From contig NC_049563.1 in NCBI RefSeq assembly GCF_013368755.1, positions 868,001-932,000 of the forward strand: a stretch of 64,000 bases of DNA. The letters are read 5' to 3'. This DNA comes from Talaromyces rugulosus. Taxonomy: Eukaryota > Ascomycota > Eurotiomycetes > Eurotiales > Trichocomaceae. The notes under the pieces were generated by a model. That model saw only the letters and a list, made by a program, of their open reading frames with translations. It did not search any database and was not told where the DNA came from. Shown here piece after piece: positions 44,048 through 56,181 of the stretch. The position numbers and the translations under genes are program-made. Within the stretch, counting starts at the first letter, position 1. Each line of letters begins with the position of its first letter.

Positions 44048-45948
44048 GGTTGTGGTTGTGGTTGTGGTTGTGACAGGAGCGGTTGTCCTTGCTGAGAAAT
44101 TAACTGACGCAAGCCTGGTTTGTGAGAGGCATGCTTTGCTGCTGATGCCGTTCCTGGTCGAGACACTGGCCGAGATGCAGGTCGCGAGCCCGTACCTAAT
44201 CCTGTTACCTCTCCTTCTAGCCAGTGCTGAAAGTGTTGCCATGATTCTTGTATGACCTCGCCTTGCAAGTAGCCTCCGAGTTCTGAAAGCACAAATATCG
44301 ATGCGCTCGTAGTGGCCCATATCGGCCGCATCTGTATAGTCCGTGCATTGTGCCTCTGTCGCTGCGCCTTCAAGCGAAACTCGCCTCCTCGACCGTTACT
44401 CCGCGGCGGACCCCAAGGTGTTGGGTGTATACGGCGCATTGCAGTGTGTTTCCATAAATTACTCAACCGGATCTGGGCGCGACGAATACCGAGAAGGTAC
44501 GAGTGGATAATCGTGTAAATCGACATGTCCGAACTCGACAGGAAAAGATCAATAGGCGGCTGAATTTTCAGCGAAAGGAAAGTGGCAGTAGGAAGCAATA
44601 GGTCATCAAAAGAAACCGAGGAAATTTCAGCTGCCATGTTGGTATTCACTGCGTCCCGCGAAGGGGTCATGGTGCGACCGCTCTTTTTGTTAGGTTGAAT
44701 AGATAGGCTCAACAAGTCTCGTGCAAGGTCTAGCTCCTCGTCGACCGCAGCTTCCTCGCCTTGCAGGGCATAAAGCTCTGTCCATGTCTGAGCCAGAACA
44801 GCCGAGACCTCGCCCTCCTTGATAATCATACTATCTAATCCACCACCAGAACCATGCCCTGGTCGTTGATTGCGAGTTGCAAGTCTGGCATCTGCATTTG
44901 ACACCAGTGCCATTGCGAATTCTCCACGTTTAAGAAGGAGAAAGTCATGTATCAAAGAGAGCATCTCGACGATCTTGGGCAACGGCAAAAGTTTCGACAG
45001 CGACGTCTGCGAGACTGAAAGTCGGATCGCCGTCACTGCACTAGAAAGTGCCGACGTCGAGATTGGCGAGCTCAGAGAAGAGAGATGGGTAATGTGGTCT
45101 GCTTCCAGAGTAATTCCTGTAACAGAGCCGGATGCGCTGTCGACTGTCGACCGATTCCGGCGGCTCCTTATGTGATTCAAGGACTTGCCAATGAAAAGAA
45201 TTGACGATGCAGTTGCCGTCGAGACGAATTTGGGAAGCAGTTCCACATGTAAAGCAAATTCCACGCGTCCCTTGACTGAACCATTTTCGTCGTCCTCGAA
45301 CTCGGCTTCGGCCACTTGGACGAAGAAGTCATCCTTTCCAGAAGTCGGTAGTTCCCCATACAGTAGCCACATTGATAATTGTCTCATCCACGCTTTCTCG
45401 GCAGCCCTGATCAACTGCAGCGCAATCTCTTGGAGGTCCAAGTAACCCGTATGCGACTCGGCGCGAAGATAATCGATGAGGCTTGCCCCGCTGCATGTGT
45501 TTGTTGACGCCGGATCGTTCGAGGCGGATTCTGGAAGTATGAGCTGGGCTACTTCCCAAAGCCACTCTAGTCTTCGCGTCCATGGTGCGAACTCCAGCAC
45601 AATGGTAGATAACGGCACGATGCCATACCCACCCACGTAGCCACTATCCTTGCCCAACACGGCTTTTTCTACCTCGAGTATCTGATTTTGAAACTTCCTC
45701 AGGTGTTCCGTTGATATGGCAGTCGATACGGCACGGCATATAGTGGAATGATGCGAAGAAGATATTCGAGCCGTGTGGGCGCGCAGGAGGGTATGGAGGC
45801 GACTCAGCCGAGCGAGAGATCCTAGCAGCTCTTTCTCTGGCGGAGACAGCAGGGGAAATGATCTCGAAGACGCGCCATTTAACTCGAGTTCCGGGTCCAG
45901 AAGAGGCGAAGGCTGTCCAGAGAGGGAAAGGAGAATTTCATGAAGCAT
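43468..45948 (-). CDS. Gamma-tubulin complex component, GCP4-like (Spc97/Spc98 family)
   Basis: Part of the microtubule-nucleating gamma-tubulin complex at spindle pole bodies. A single exon encodes 826 aa. The N-terminus MLHEILLSLSGQPSPLL and GGYGIVPLSTIVLEFAPW are typical of GCP4-type proteins, which begin almost directly with the GRIP1 region. GRIP2 follows with SSDMSIYTIIHSYLLGIRRAQ and LSNLWKHTAMRR, and LYGELPTSGKDDFFVQ lies between. A Gln-rich insertion encoded by CAA repeats (about residues 622-650) sits in the C-terminal half, where flexible insertions are tolerated. The start is fixed by family similarity. The gene is divergent from UBA1. Confidence 0.86.
44006..44072. repeat. TTG/CAA trinucleotide repeat coding poly-Gln
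   Basis: About fourteen TTG units on the plus strand, followed by TGTGGT units. On the coding strand it reads a run of Gln preceded by alternating Gln-Pro. It is inside the GCP4-like gene and is a likely site of length variation. Confidence 0.88.
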
Positions 45949-46781
45949 CTTGGTTGCTGATCGTTGGCATACCCATTTACCCAGTGCCGCTGGCTTTGGG
46001 CCTCGTGCTCTAGGGGATTGCTGCCAATGGCGGTCGATACAAGTATTTCAACGAGTCATTCCACCGTATAGCCTGTCTGTTGTCGCCAAAACATAGAATC
46101 GCGTGTTGCTGAGCTGTCGTCCGTGTTGTCGGTGACGCGACCCGCGGCGAGCGGAAGGGAAAGAAGGGAAAGCGTTGCCCAGGCCAACGATGTTATTCAC
46201 AGCTCGAGCCTAAATGCGCACACAACGGGCGGAAGGCATTCGACTTGTCGAGCACAGCGATCCATTCTTCGGTAATTATTCTCACAGAGTCATCTCCAGC
46301 TCGCCTCGTGAGTGTTTGGCGGGGAACAGCTGCCGCCGCTGCCTCAGGCAGAAAGCGGGGCAGTGCGGTCGACCCAATGAGGAACGTCATCGGCCGGCGG
46401 TCCCTCACTTAGTGCTTGCCTTGCTTCATCACTTCGTCTTCTTCTTCTTCTTAATTCTCTTCCAGAACTTACCATCTCACAATCTGCTATTCTGACCTGC
46501 TTATTCTATCGCGCCTCTTTGCTTTGTATTAGATCGGGCTCGGTGCGCTCCCTTCTCTTACCTTCGCTCTCACCCGCTTCTTCTCTCCGTTTCTGCAGGA
46601 ACCACGAGCTCCAGCGGACTTTACCGTGTGTTTTTTATAGTGGAAAGCCTTGCTCATACGCAGGGTTTTCGCTCGAGAGTCGTTCAACATTCATTCACAC
46701 GTTGATATTCCTGACACTTCATCGCCCAGAAAGCGAAAAGCCTCCACAGACCACGAAGTTACCTGGGTGGACAAGAAGATC
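45949..46781. other. Divergent intergenic region GCP4-like / UBA1
   Basis: About 830 bp. Pyrimidine-rich on the plus strand from about 46430, consistent with the leader of UBA1. No gene. Confidence 0.5.
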
Positions 46782-49700
46782 ATGACGGTAGGTGATTTCT
46801 AAGCCACTTCCGCCAGCAACACCCGACCCCACGAGCATAAAACACACTGTACAACCAGGCATTTTTCCCGTTGGGTCGAACAGCTGTTGTGGAAGCTATT
46901 TCTGATCAAAAACTAATTCACCATCTGTCTCTAGGACGCCAAAATGCAGCTCGACAACGCCCAGGAGACCGTGGAGTTGATCAAGCATGGGGAAATTGAC
47001 GAGTCTCTTTACAGCCGGCAACTGTGAGCACTATTAACTTTGTTTCGCCACTATACTTTGCCTAACGCTATAATTCTAGATATGTCCTCGGACATGAAGC
47101 CATGAAGCGCATGGGATCGTCAAACGTCCTCGTTGCTGGTCTGAAGGGTCTTGGTGTCGAAATCGGTAAATACTTCAACCCTTGGGAAAGAATGACCTGA
47201 TCTAACAATTGTAAAGCCAAGAACATTGCCCTTGCAGGTGTTAAATCGCTCACCTTGTTCGACCCAAACCCTGTCGCCATCGCCGACCTATCCTCACAGT
47301 TCTTCCTCCAGCCACAAGATGTTGGCAAGCGCCGTGTAGACGTCACGGCACCCCGCGTCTCTGAACTCAACTCATATGTCCCTATTTCGCCTTTTGAGTC
47401 AGATAGTCTCACAGCCGACCTATCCCAGCTTAAACGCTTCCAAGTCGTCGTTCTCACCAATACGCCACTCAAAGACCAACTTGTGATTGCAGAATTCTGT
47501 CACAACAATGGAATATACGTTGTCGTTGCGGATACATTCGGTCTGTTTGGATATATTTTCAATGATTTCGGCAAGAACTTCACCGTCGGTGACGCCTCTG
47601 GTGAAGATCCCGTTAGTGGTATTGTGGCCGATATTGATGACACTGGGCTCGTCTCTGCCTTGGACGAAAGCCGACATGGTCTGGAAGACGGTGACTATGT
47701 CACATTCACTGAGATCAAGGGAATGGAAGGCCTTAACAACGCTGATCCTCGCAAGGTGACCGTCAAAGGCCCCTATTCATTTTCTATCGGGGATGTTTCT
47801 GGACTCGGCAAGTACCAAGGCGGAGGCCTCTTCAATCAAGTTAAGATGCCAAAATTCCTCGACTTCCAGCCGCTGCAAGAGCAGATCAAGAAACCAGAAC
47901 TTCTTATTTCCGATTTTGCCAAGTTTGACCGTCCTCAACAATTGCACGTCGGTGTACAGGCTCTCCACCACTTTGCTGAGGCTCATGGTGGCCAATTCCC
48001 TCGTCCTCATCACGAAGCCGATGCCGATGAAGTTCTTAAAATTGCTAAAGATTTGGCCGGCCAAGGTGAGGAGACAGTTGAGCTGGACGACAAGCTCATC
48101 AAGGAACTCAGCTACCAGGCGCAGGGAGATCTCAACCCACTTGCTGCTTTCTTCGGTGGACTTGCGGCTCAAGAAGTGCTAAAGGGTGTCTCTGGAAAAT
48201 TCCACCCTGTTGTCCAGTGGCTGTACTTTGATTCCTTGGAGTCTTTGCCTGAATCTGTTACCCGCTCGGAGGAAACCTGCAAGCCCCTTGGCACTCGTTA
48301 CGATGGCCAGATTGCCGTCTTTGGGAAGGAGTTCCAGGACAAGATTAGCAACCTCAACACATTTTTGGTCGGAGCAGGTGCCATCGGTTGTGAAATGCTC
48401 AAGAACTGGGCGATGATTGGTCTTGGAGTTGGACCAAAGGGCCAGATTCGAGTGACCGATATGGATCAGATCGAGAAGAGCAATCTTAACCGTCAATTCT
48501 TGTTCCGCCCTAAGGATGTTGGCAAGCTCAAGAGTGACTGCGCTTCTGCTGCCGTTCAAACAATGAATCCGGAACTGAACAACAAAATAATTACACTTCG
48601 AGACCGTGTGGGTGCTGATACGGAGCATATTTTCAACGAAGATTTCTGGGATGGATTGGATCTTGTGACCAACGCATTGGACAATGTTGATGCTAGAACC
48701 TACGTCGACCGCCGTTGTGTCTTTTTCCGCAAGCCTCTACTTGAGAGTGGAACACTGGGCACCAAGGGCAACACGCAGGTGGTCCTGCCTCACATTACGG
48801 AATCATACTCTAGTTCTCAGGACCCACCTGAGAAATCGTTCCCCATGTGCACTTTGAAGAGTTTCCCCAACCGCATTGAACACACGATCGCCTGGGCTCG
48901 CGACTTGTTCCAGACGTACTTTGTTGGCCCTCCGGAGGCTGTCAACCGTTACCTCTCAGAGACAAACTACATAGAGCAGACCCTGAAGCAGGCAGGCAAC
49001 GAAAAGCAGACGCTCGAACATTTGCGGGATTTCTTGGTTACGGACAAGCCTCTAAGCTTCGATGACTGCATTGTCTGGGCTCGCAATCAATTCGAGTCTC
49101 AGTACAATAATGCGATCCAACAGTTGCTTTACAACTTTCCACGCGACTCCACAACCTCCTCGGGTCAATTATTCTGGTCCGGTCCTAAGCGTGCTCCGAC
49201 TCCTCTTAAATTTGACAGTTCCAGTGCTACCCATTTGTCTTTTATTATTGCCGCGGCCAACCTGCATGCGTTCAACTACGGCATCAAGGCCCCCACCAAT
49301 GACAAGGATTACGTCAGGAAAGTGGTGGATAACATGATCATCCCGGAATTCACACCTAGTTCCAGCGTGAAGATCCAGGCTGATGACAACGAGCCCGATC
49401 CAAATGCTCAGCCGTCGGGATCTTCACTCAACGATGGCGAAGAGATTCAGAACCTCGTGGACTCGTTGCCGTTACCAAAGTCCTTGGCTGGATTCCGTCT
49501 TGTCCCCGTGGAGTTCGAAAAGGATGATGACACCAACTTCCACATCGACTTTATCACTGCGGCCAGTAACTTGCGTGCAGAGAACTACGAGATCCCACAA
49601 GCGGATCGACACAAGACCAAGTTTATTGCTGGAAAGATCATTCCTGCGATTGCAACAACCACTGCCCTTGTTACTGGACTGGTCGTTCTCGAACTGTACA

Positions 49701-50195
49701 AGATCATTGATGGCAAGAAGGATATCGAGCAATATAAGAATGGCTTTATCAACTTGGCACTTCCGTTCTTTGGGTTCAGTGAACCGATCGCAAGCCCCAA
49801 GGGCACATACCAGGGCAAGAATGGCGAGATTACGATTGACAAGCTTTGGGACCGATTTGAGGTGGACGACATTCCGCTGCAGGACTTTTTGAAGCACTTC
49901 TCCGACCTTGGTCTGGATGTGACCATGGTCAGCTCTGGAGTCAGTCTGCTCTACGCCAGCTTCTACCCGCCTTCAAAACTCAAGGACCGCCTGCCGCTGA
50001 AGTATGTTTTTTTTTTTTTTTTTTGTATTATTTATTGGGTTATTGCTAACAATTATATCTAGGATGACCAAATTAATAGAGCACATCAGTAAAAAACCAG
50101 TTCCCGAGCACCAGAAGAACGTCATATTCGAGGTCACCGCGGAGGATCAGACCGAGGAAGATGTCGAGATTCCATATGTGATGGTCAAATTGTAG
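46782..50195 (+). CDS. UBA1: Ubiquitin-activating enzyme E1
   Basis: Adenylates ubiquitin and loads it on a catalytic Cys for E2 transfer; essential. Five exons, 46782-46787, 46935-47023, 47080-47165, 47217-50001 and 50063-50195, encode 1,032 aa, matching the roughly 1,024-1,033 aa of fungal E1s. The N-terminal inactive adenylation half shows [20 protein letters not shown] and [20 protein letters not shown]. The active half shows [40 protein letters not shown] and [18 protein letters not shown]. The catalytic Cys605 is in [13 protein letters not shown]-terminal ubiquitin-fold domain ends with [11 protein letters not shown]. The first coding exon is only ATG-ACG. If that is leader, the ATG four codons into exon 2 would start [11 protein letters not shown]. 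Confidence 0.97.
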
Positions 50196-50658
50196 TCCCC
50201 AAAAAAGAGTTTGCTAAGGACGGTATAAACGAGATCAATTGATGTTATGACAGAACTAGCAGTTTTTGATGTTTGTGTTTTTTTTGCTATTGCGTGATAT
50301 GAAAATATAGAGCGAAGATGTCTTGGCACGAGCTTACAAATTGTGCATATCCGTAGATCCGTTTTTAACATTTAGAGGTTGAAGAGTGGTAAGTTGCAGC
50401 AAACTTAGAATGTATTTGTAGTGGATTGATAATCCGCCGTAAGCAGCGGCCCATACGTCATTGGCCAGCTGCCCCTCCTCGATGCGGCTCGGATATCACA
50501 TCATTGATCAATTGACCTCTCGTCAACTATTAAATCCAGTGATATAAAGCGAGTCCATGCCTCTATCACTATCATTGTCATTCTCCTTGCAACTAAGAAC
50601 TGTCTTCAACATCTCGAGCAAGCAACCACGCACAACACTGTCAATATTCACAAGAACC
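50196..50658. other. Intergenic region
   Basis: About 460 bp between UBA1 and the glutathione transferase. No gene is seen. Confidence 0.5.
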
Positions 50659-51949
50659 ATGTCGGTAGGTAACCGACGATCCTCAAAACCAACCCTATTG
50701 CCAATGCTCTAAGAGTATCAGGCTGACTCAAATGTAATATTATCACACAGACTGGAAACAAACGCTCCATCACCGACTGGGTCGCGCGCAACGACAAGTC
50801 CGGCGAATTCAAGCGCGGCGCCTCGCAGTTTCGCAACTTCATCTCGCGCGAGCCTGGCGCAGAGTTTCCGCCGGAAAAGGGTCGGTATCATTTGTATGTG
50901 TCGTATGCGTGTCCATGGGGTATGTTTCAGTCTTTTTTTTTAAATTAAAATATATATATATATATGGGCTAAAAGTTTCTTGATAGCTCATCGTACCTTG
51001 ATTACGCGGAAGCTCAAGGGATTGGAGGATTTTATTGCTGTTACCTCGGTGCACTGGCAAATGGGCGAGAAAGGTATGTGTAGATTCTCAACCTTTTGTC
51101 TAGATGAATACATACTGAAAAAAAGAGAGATAGGATGGCGCTTTGTCACAGCGGACGAAAACCTCCCAGGCGAAGATGTGCATCCGGACCCTCTGCATCC
51201 TGGATACACGCATCTCCGCGACATTTACTTTGCTGTTGACCCAGAGTATACAGGACGGTTTACTGTGCCGACTCTGTACGATACCAAGAGCAAGCGCATC
51301 GTCAGCAACGAGGTTAGTCCTATCCCCCTATTATACATGTTGCATAAATTTGCTAAGGCGAAACACACAGAGCTCAGAAATAATTCGCATGTTCTACTAC
51401 GAATTCGACAGCCTGCTACCCGAAAAATACCAAAAACTCGACCTCTTCCCCGCCGCGCTGCGGTCCGAGATTGAAGCATCCAACGACTGGATCTACAACG
51501 ACGTCAACAACGGCGTGTACAAATCCGGCTTCGCAACCACCCAAGAAGCATACGAAAAGGCCGTGACGGCGCTGTTTGCCGCACTCGACAAGATCGAAAC
51601 ACACCTGGCGTCTCGTGCTGCCAGCAGCAGCAGCCCAACGTATTTTAGCGACGGCATCACTGAAGCTGATATCCGCCTGTTTACAACCATCATCCGCTTC
51701 GACGCGGTGTACGTGCAGCATTTCAAGACAAATCTGCGCGATATTCGATCGGGGTATCCGGCGATTCACAAGTGGTTGCGCCATTTGTACTGGGATGTGC
51801 CTGCGTTCAGGGAGACCACGCAGTTTGAGCATATCAAGAAACACTATACAAAATCGCATACGCACATTAATCAGTTTGGGATTACCCCGTTGGGGCCCGT
51901 GCCGGATATTTTGCCAAAGGATAAGGAGGTTAATGCGGTGGGGAAGTAG
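50659..51949 (+). CDS. ECM4: Glutathione transferase, ECM4/omega-xi type (glutathionyl-hydroquinone reductase-like)
   Basis: Predicted Cys-type glutathione transferase that reduces glutathionylated quinones or acts as a thiol transferase. Exons 50659-50664, 50751-50919, 50987-51073, 51134-51312 and 51371-51949 encode 339 aa, the family length. The catalytic Cys56 is in YACPWAHRTLITRK, with intron 2 interrupting between Trp and Ala. Further marks are SVHWQMGEKGWRF, FTVPTLYDTK, IVSNESSEIIRMF and FSDGITEADIRLFTTIIRFD. The C-terminus HWYTK-like segment reads KKHYTKSHTHINQFGITPLG, characteristic of this group. The first coding exon is only ATG-TCG. ECM4 in yeast is linked to cell wall and stress, but a direct role here is not shown. 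Confidence 0.9.
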
Positions 51950-52449
51950 CCAAAAGAGCTTTTTTTTTCGGTCTGTACTACGTTAGGTACTTAAATTGGA
52001 CAAATGTGACATGAGTTTATTCCAGTTCATAAATGTACGCAAATATAAGAAACAGCGTCTACACTGTTCAGCCCCTTGTCTATTTCTAATCACATCGGGT
52101 TCCCTCCCCGCTTCACCACCTGGTTATCTAACAACAGTGTACAAAAGAGCATGGGATCAGACAAGAAAGAAAAAAAACGCCTCGGCCATGCATGCAGATT
52201 GAAAAAGAGAAGGAAAAAATGAGGGTGTGAGTCAAAATCTAGAGGCATGAGTGAGGTCAAGTGACGTTGATAGCAGTAGTCAACAGTCTACAAGCCAGCT
52301 AAATATGTGAGAAAAAATATGAGCTATATGTAACTGGTAGAGAGCAACCAGATTTCTCCTCAAAAAACCGACATTATGATTGGGTATATAAGAAACAAAA
52401 TGTCTCGCAGTGATGTGATGGTGATGTAGTGGGAAATGGCGGCGCGCAA
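51950..52449. other. Intergenic region between convergent genes
   Basis: About 500 bp, AT-rich, with a poly-T tract just after the stop of the glutathione transferase. It contains the 3' flanks of both genes. Confidence 0.5.
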
Positions 52450-54613
52450 TCATTTCAAATCGAGAGCACGTTTCGAGTTTTCATAGACAACGTAACTGAT
52501 CGAAACCGCCGGTGCTACTTTGAGCATGTTGGGTGTGATGCCCTTGTAGAACCCTCGAAGTCCTTCGGTTCGATACGTTGTGCGGACAACGTCGAGTATT
52601 CCGTCGTAAGTAGCCGGGTGCAAAACTGTGCCCTGGGCTTGGAGTCGTGTTCGCAACACGTTGAGTGGATAGACAAAGGAGGCGCCTAAAGCACCACTAA
52701 AAGCCCCGATAGCTCCGGTTGCAAAATTACTCAGCGGTACATCGTCCTCGTGGCACTTATTCAAGCGAGCTTTGCGCGCAAGGAGTCTTGATTTCAAATA
52801 TTCAAATGTGGACAGATCGATGGCCGCATAGGGAAACATGCCAATGAGGCCCAGAGGCAGACCACGAAAGAATGCAAGACCGCCAGTGCTTTGCCACATT
52901 TTTCGAGCAGTCTCTGCAATGAGTTTGTTTCCTTGAATTCCTCCTTCTACAATTTCACATTGCATGCGGCTGAGACTCGTTAGAATGAGAACTGTTGAAT
53001 GCTGTTACTAGACTCACAATTTCAATGTATCGACCGGGTAAACAAAACACTGGGCCACCATGCCACCAAGCCCACCAGATAAAAACTGCGAGGTTGGTCT
53101 TATTTGTTTCGGGTCATTGTGTCCTTCGAGACGAGCGAATGCACGTTTTGAAGACTACACTAATCAGCAACTCCACAAAATTAATGTTGGGTTAAAAAAT
53201 AACTCACTTCATATGCGCCAAACTTGATGGCAGATTCTGGCATGATCTTGACAACGTTCAACCCATTACCTAGGCAATGTCAGCATGCCCCAGAAAACGA
53301 CACGGATTCACCAACCTGCAAAAAGACTGCGGATGCCTCCAGCACGCCACAGCTCCTGGGTTGCATCGGCCAAGCTCTTAAGCCCCCTTCCGACAGCGCT
53401 CAGGGGAGCACCCTTTTTGGCCGCACGGACAGCTTCTTCGCGGACGCCAGTCTGGGCAATGAGATAGACTTTCAGACGGTCGAGGGGCGCAGTGGCTGTC
53501 CGTGAGACGGCGCCAGCGACTCCACCGGCGATGAAGTAACCTAGGTGGGGGAAGAGGTCCGTCAACTTCAGTTCAAAAGAGTGCACCGACATCCACATAG
53601 CTACAGTCTGAGGAACAGGCAGCCACTCAAGCTCAAGGTCAGCGTCTAACACGAGCAATTCCGGATCGGAGGCTGGCTCGGCACTGGACGTCTCGGCATA
53701 TGCAACAGCCACCAGGTTGAATGGAGCAGCGCTGAGTCTCGAGATAGAGGCTTGACAGAGATGGTAGAGTATGTTCGCCAGGGAATGGAGGAAGTGGTAG
53801 AGAGTCGGGATTTCAGTACCTAAACCCTGTAGAGTTTCATTGATGTCGACATCTCCCTCCGGGTTTAGATTTCCCGTTGCTGTGTAGTACGAGAGAACAG
53901 TCCGTAGGCTGGCCGTGTCTGTGGGCAGGAAGAGTAGAAAGTCCCTGGACCGGTGGTTGGTTAGCAATGTCTTACAATAGGAAATAGGCTGGCATTGTGT
54001 ATTCATGCTGAATGGCGGGGCGCATGCGTACCTCCATTCAGTATAGCTGATGACGCCGTCATTGTTTTGGTCCATTTGTTCGAGGAATTCGTCGAGCGTA
54101 GAGTTCGACACCGTGATCCCAGCCTTGGAAAAGGCCTCTTTCAACTCATTCCTATCAAGCTGCCCATTGTGATCTCGGTCTATACTCTGGAAAAGCTCCC
54201 ATAAAGCGTCATCGGCGTGGTAAACGAAGTCGCGGAATTCTAGGACAACCGGGCCGGTTAGGTGTCAATCGGATAGTAAAGCCGTCTAGCCCGCTTACCA
54301 TTGTATTGTATGCGACCGTCACCGCTCGTGTCGACGGTTTTGAATACCTGGTGCAGCATCGAGTCTGCATTTTTAAGGGCTAAAGGCGAGCAACAACAAC
54401 AATCAGTCTTGGTCCCAGGAGGGGCACGCGATTCATCATTCCGGCCAGCAACGCGCGCAGAACAACACGCAGAGAGAAATCGATTCGGTGCTCACGGTGG
54501 TCCATCTTCTTCAGGCCCCTTTTCAAGCCATTGTAGTCCACATATCCCTGCTTGCGGGTATCTATAGTTTCCCATAATTTGTCGACCCTTTCGGGGGTCT
54601 CGACGGGCCCCAT
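52450..54613 (-). CDS. SAL1: Calcium-dependent mitochondrial carrier (SCaMC / SAL1-like)
   Basis: Inner-membrane carrier of ATP-Mg/phosphate type, activated by cytosolic Ca2+. Seven exons, 54613-54496, 54379-54299, 54239-54032, 53944-53316, 53269-53208, 53154-53018 and 52969-52450, encode 584 aa. Four EF-hand loops lie in the N-terminal half: DTRKQGYVDYNG, DTSGDGRIQYNE, DRDHNGQLDRNE and DQNNDGVISYTE. After a linker come three carrier repeats with signatures TAPLDRLKVY, VYPVDTLKFRMQ and VYPLNVLRTRLQ. The third has Asn in place of the acidic residue. The gene splits its EF-hands and carrier repeats with short introns. An in-frame ATG at 54694 would add 27 residues. It is convergent with the glutathione transferase and divergent from cyclin C. 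Confidence 0.92.
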
Positions 54614-55160
54614 GTTCGCAGGCGGAAAAAAATTGCTATCGGAGCGGCGCAACCATCCTATCCCTAGAGTGCGACAGAGGCTGCGATGCAGCAATGCATT
54701 GGAGTGCTAAGCGCGAGAATTGCGAGTTGTCGTGGAAGTGAAGGTCACGGTTAGAGCTTGCAGTCAGGTCTCAGTCAGTTGTGCAGGCAAGAGCGGAGAT
54801 CGCTGGCAGTCGGGCCGTATCGGGCCAAGCAGCCAATCAGCCAATCAGCCATGGTCATCAGCCGGACTCTGGCGACAACGTTCCATCAGAGAGACACGAC
54901 AAAGATCACAGGTAATTGTTCTCGCTCGTCCCTCGAGAGGTCGGTCAATGAGGGCCGGCATCGGGAAGAGGGCTTTGTGGCTAATGCTATTTTAGAACCG
55001 TGCATTTTCCTGTTCCCGCAGGTGCCAGTAGACAGCATAAAATCTTGATATCAACCCGTGCTCTGCCATGATGGCCTGATAGCATGCTACCCCAGAAACA
55101 AGCAGCCAGTCAGGAATATTGCCCCCTCGTGGGCTGCTTCAATGTTGTGTGAACTGCATC
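54614..55160. other. Divergent intergenic region SAL1-like / SSN8
   Basis: About 550 bp. Contains two adjacent CAGCCAATC motifs (about 54830-54850) of CCAAT-box type, and otherwise no gene. Confidence 0.5.
54829..54852. promoter_or_regulatory. Tandem CCAAT-type boxes
   Basis: AGCCAATC occurs three times nearly in tandem, between the divergent carrier and cyclin C genes. CCAAT is the known site of the fungal HapB/C/E (CCAAT-binding) complex. Repetition within 24 bp makes a chance origin less likely. Confidence 0.45.
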
Positions 55161-56181
55161 ATGGCCGCAAACTACTGGGTGTCGACTCAGCGTCGACACT
55201 GGATGTTCACGCGAGAGCGCCTGGCAGAGATCCGAGAAAGCCTGTGGGCAAGAGACAAGGACAGCAGCCACCAGGTGCAGCTGCCAGATATGAGGATTAT
55301 CAATATATATTTTAAAGACCGTTGGTTATACTTTTGAAACAAATTCACGGCTACACGCTAAGACGTAACAGAGATCTGCCGGCTCGCGAAACGCATGAAT
55401 TCACGACAACAGGCCGTTGCTACGGCTCAAGTGTACATCAAACGCTTCTACACCAAGGTTGATTTCCGACAGACAAACCCGTATCTTGTCATGGTCACGG
55501 CCTTTTACCTCGCGTGCAAGATGGAGGAATGTCCCCAGCACATTCGGTTTATTGCCGCAGAAGCACGGCAATTCTGGCCAGGCAAGTTGATGATATTATT
55601 ATCCACTCAATCAGATACTAATTAGACGATCAGAGTTTGTTGCCAACGACCCGGCCAAAATCGGAGAATGCGAGTTCTATCTGATCTCAGAAATGAGCTC
55701 CCAGCTGATTGTGCACCACCCGTACCGCACTGTATCGGAACTGAGCACAGAACTCGAATTGTCCGTGGACGAAGCCAACCAGGCGTCGAATCTTATTAGC
55801 GATCATTATCAAACCGACCTCCCGCTTTTGTATCCACCGCACGTCATCGGAGTCACGGCGGTTCTCCTGGCGGTGCTGTTTAGCAACAGTCAGCGCGGCT
55901 CCCACATGTCGATGAACCCCTCGATTGCGACTTCGCTGCGAGAGGGCGGCATGGGAGCTGCCATGTCGGCGCTCGGGGCCGATAGACAGGGCACAGGGCG
56001 GCCGGATCCACGGATTCAAAAGGTTGTCAACTGGCTTGCTGAAAGCGAGGTCGATATCAGGGCGGTCATTGAGTGTACGCAGGAGATGGTCTCGCTGTAC
56101 GAGCTGATGGAGGGGTTTAATCTACAGCAGGTCAAGGAAGTCATCACGCGGATGATGAAGACCAAGAGCATGGACAAATGA
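55161..56181 (+). CDS. SSN8: Cyclin C, RNA polymerase II Mediator kinase-module cyclin
   Basis: Partner of the Mediator kinase Cdk8/Ssn3, phosphorylating polymerase II and transcription factors. Exons 55161-55320, 55372-55581 and 55634-56181 encode 305 aa, as in other ascomycetes. The start [16 protein letters not shown] is characteristic. The cyclin box shows [34 protein letters not shown] and [15 protein letters not shown]. The second fold shows [18 protein letters not shown] and [19 protein letters not shown]. The second intron (55582-55633) starts with GCAAGT and ends CAG; this GC donor joins WP to EFVAND exactly as the family requires. A GT donor four bases on would insert three extra residues. 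The gene is divergent from the mitochondrial carrier. Confidence 0.93.
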
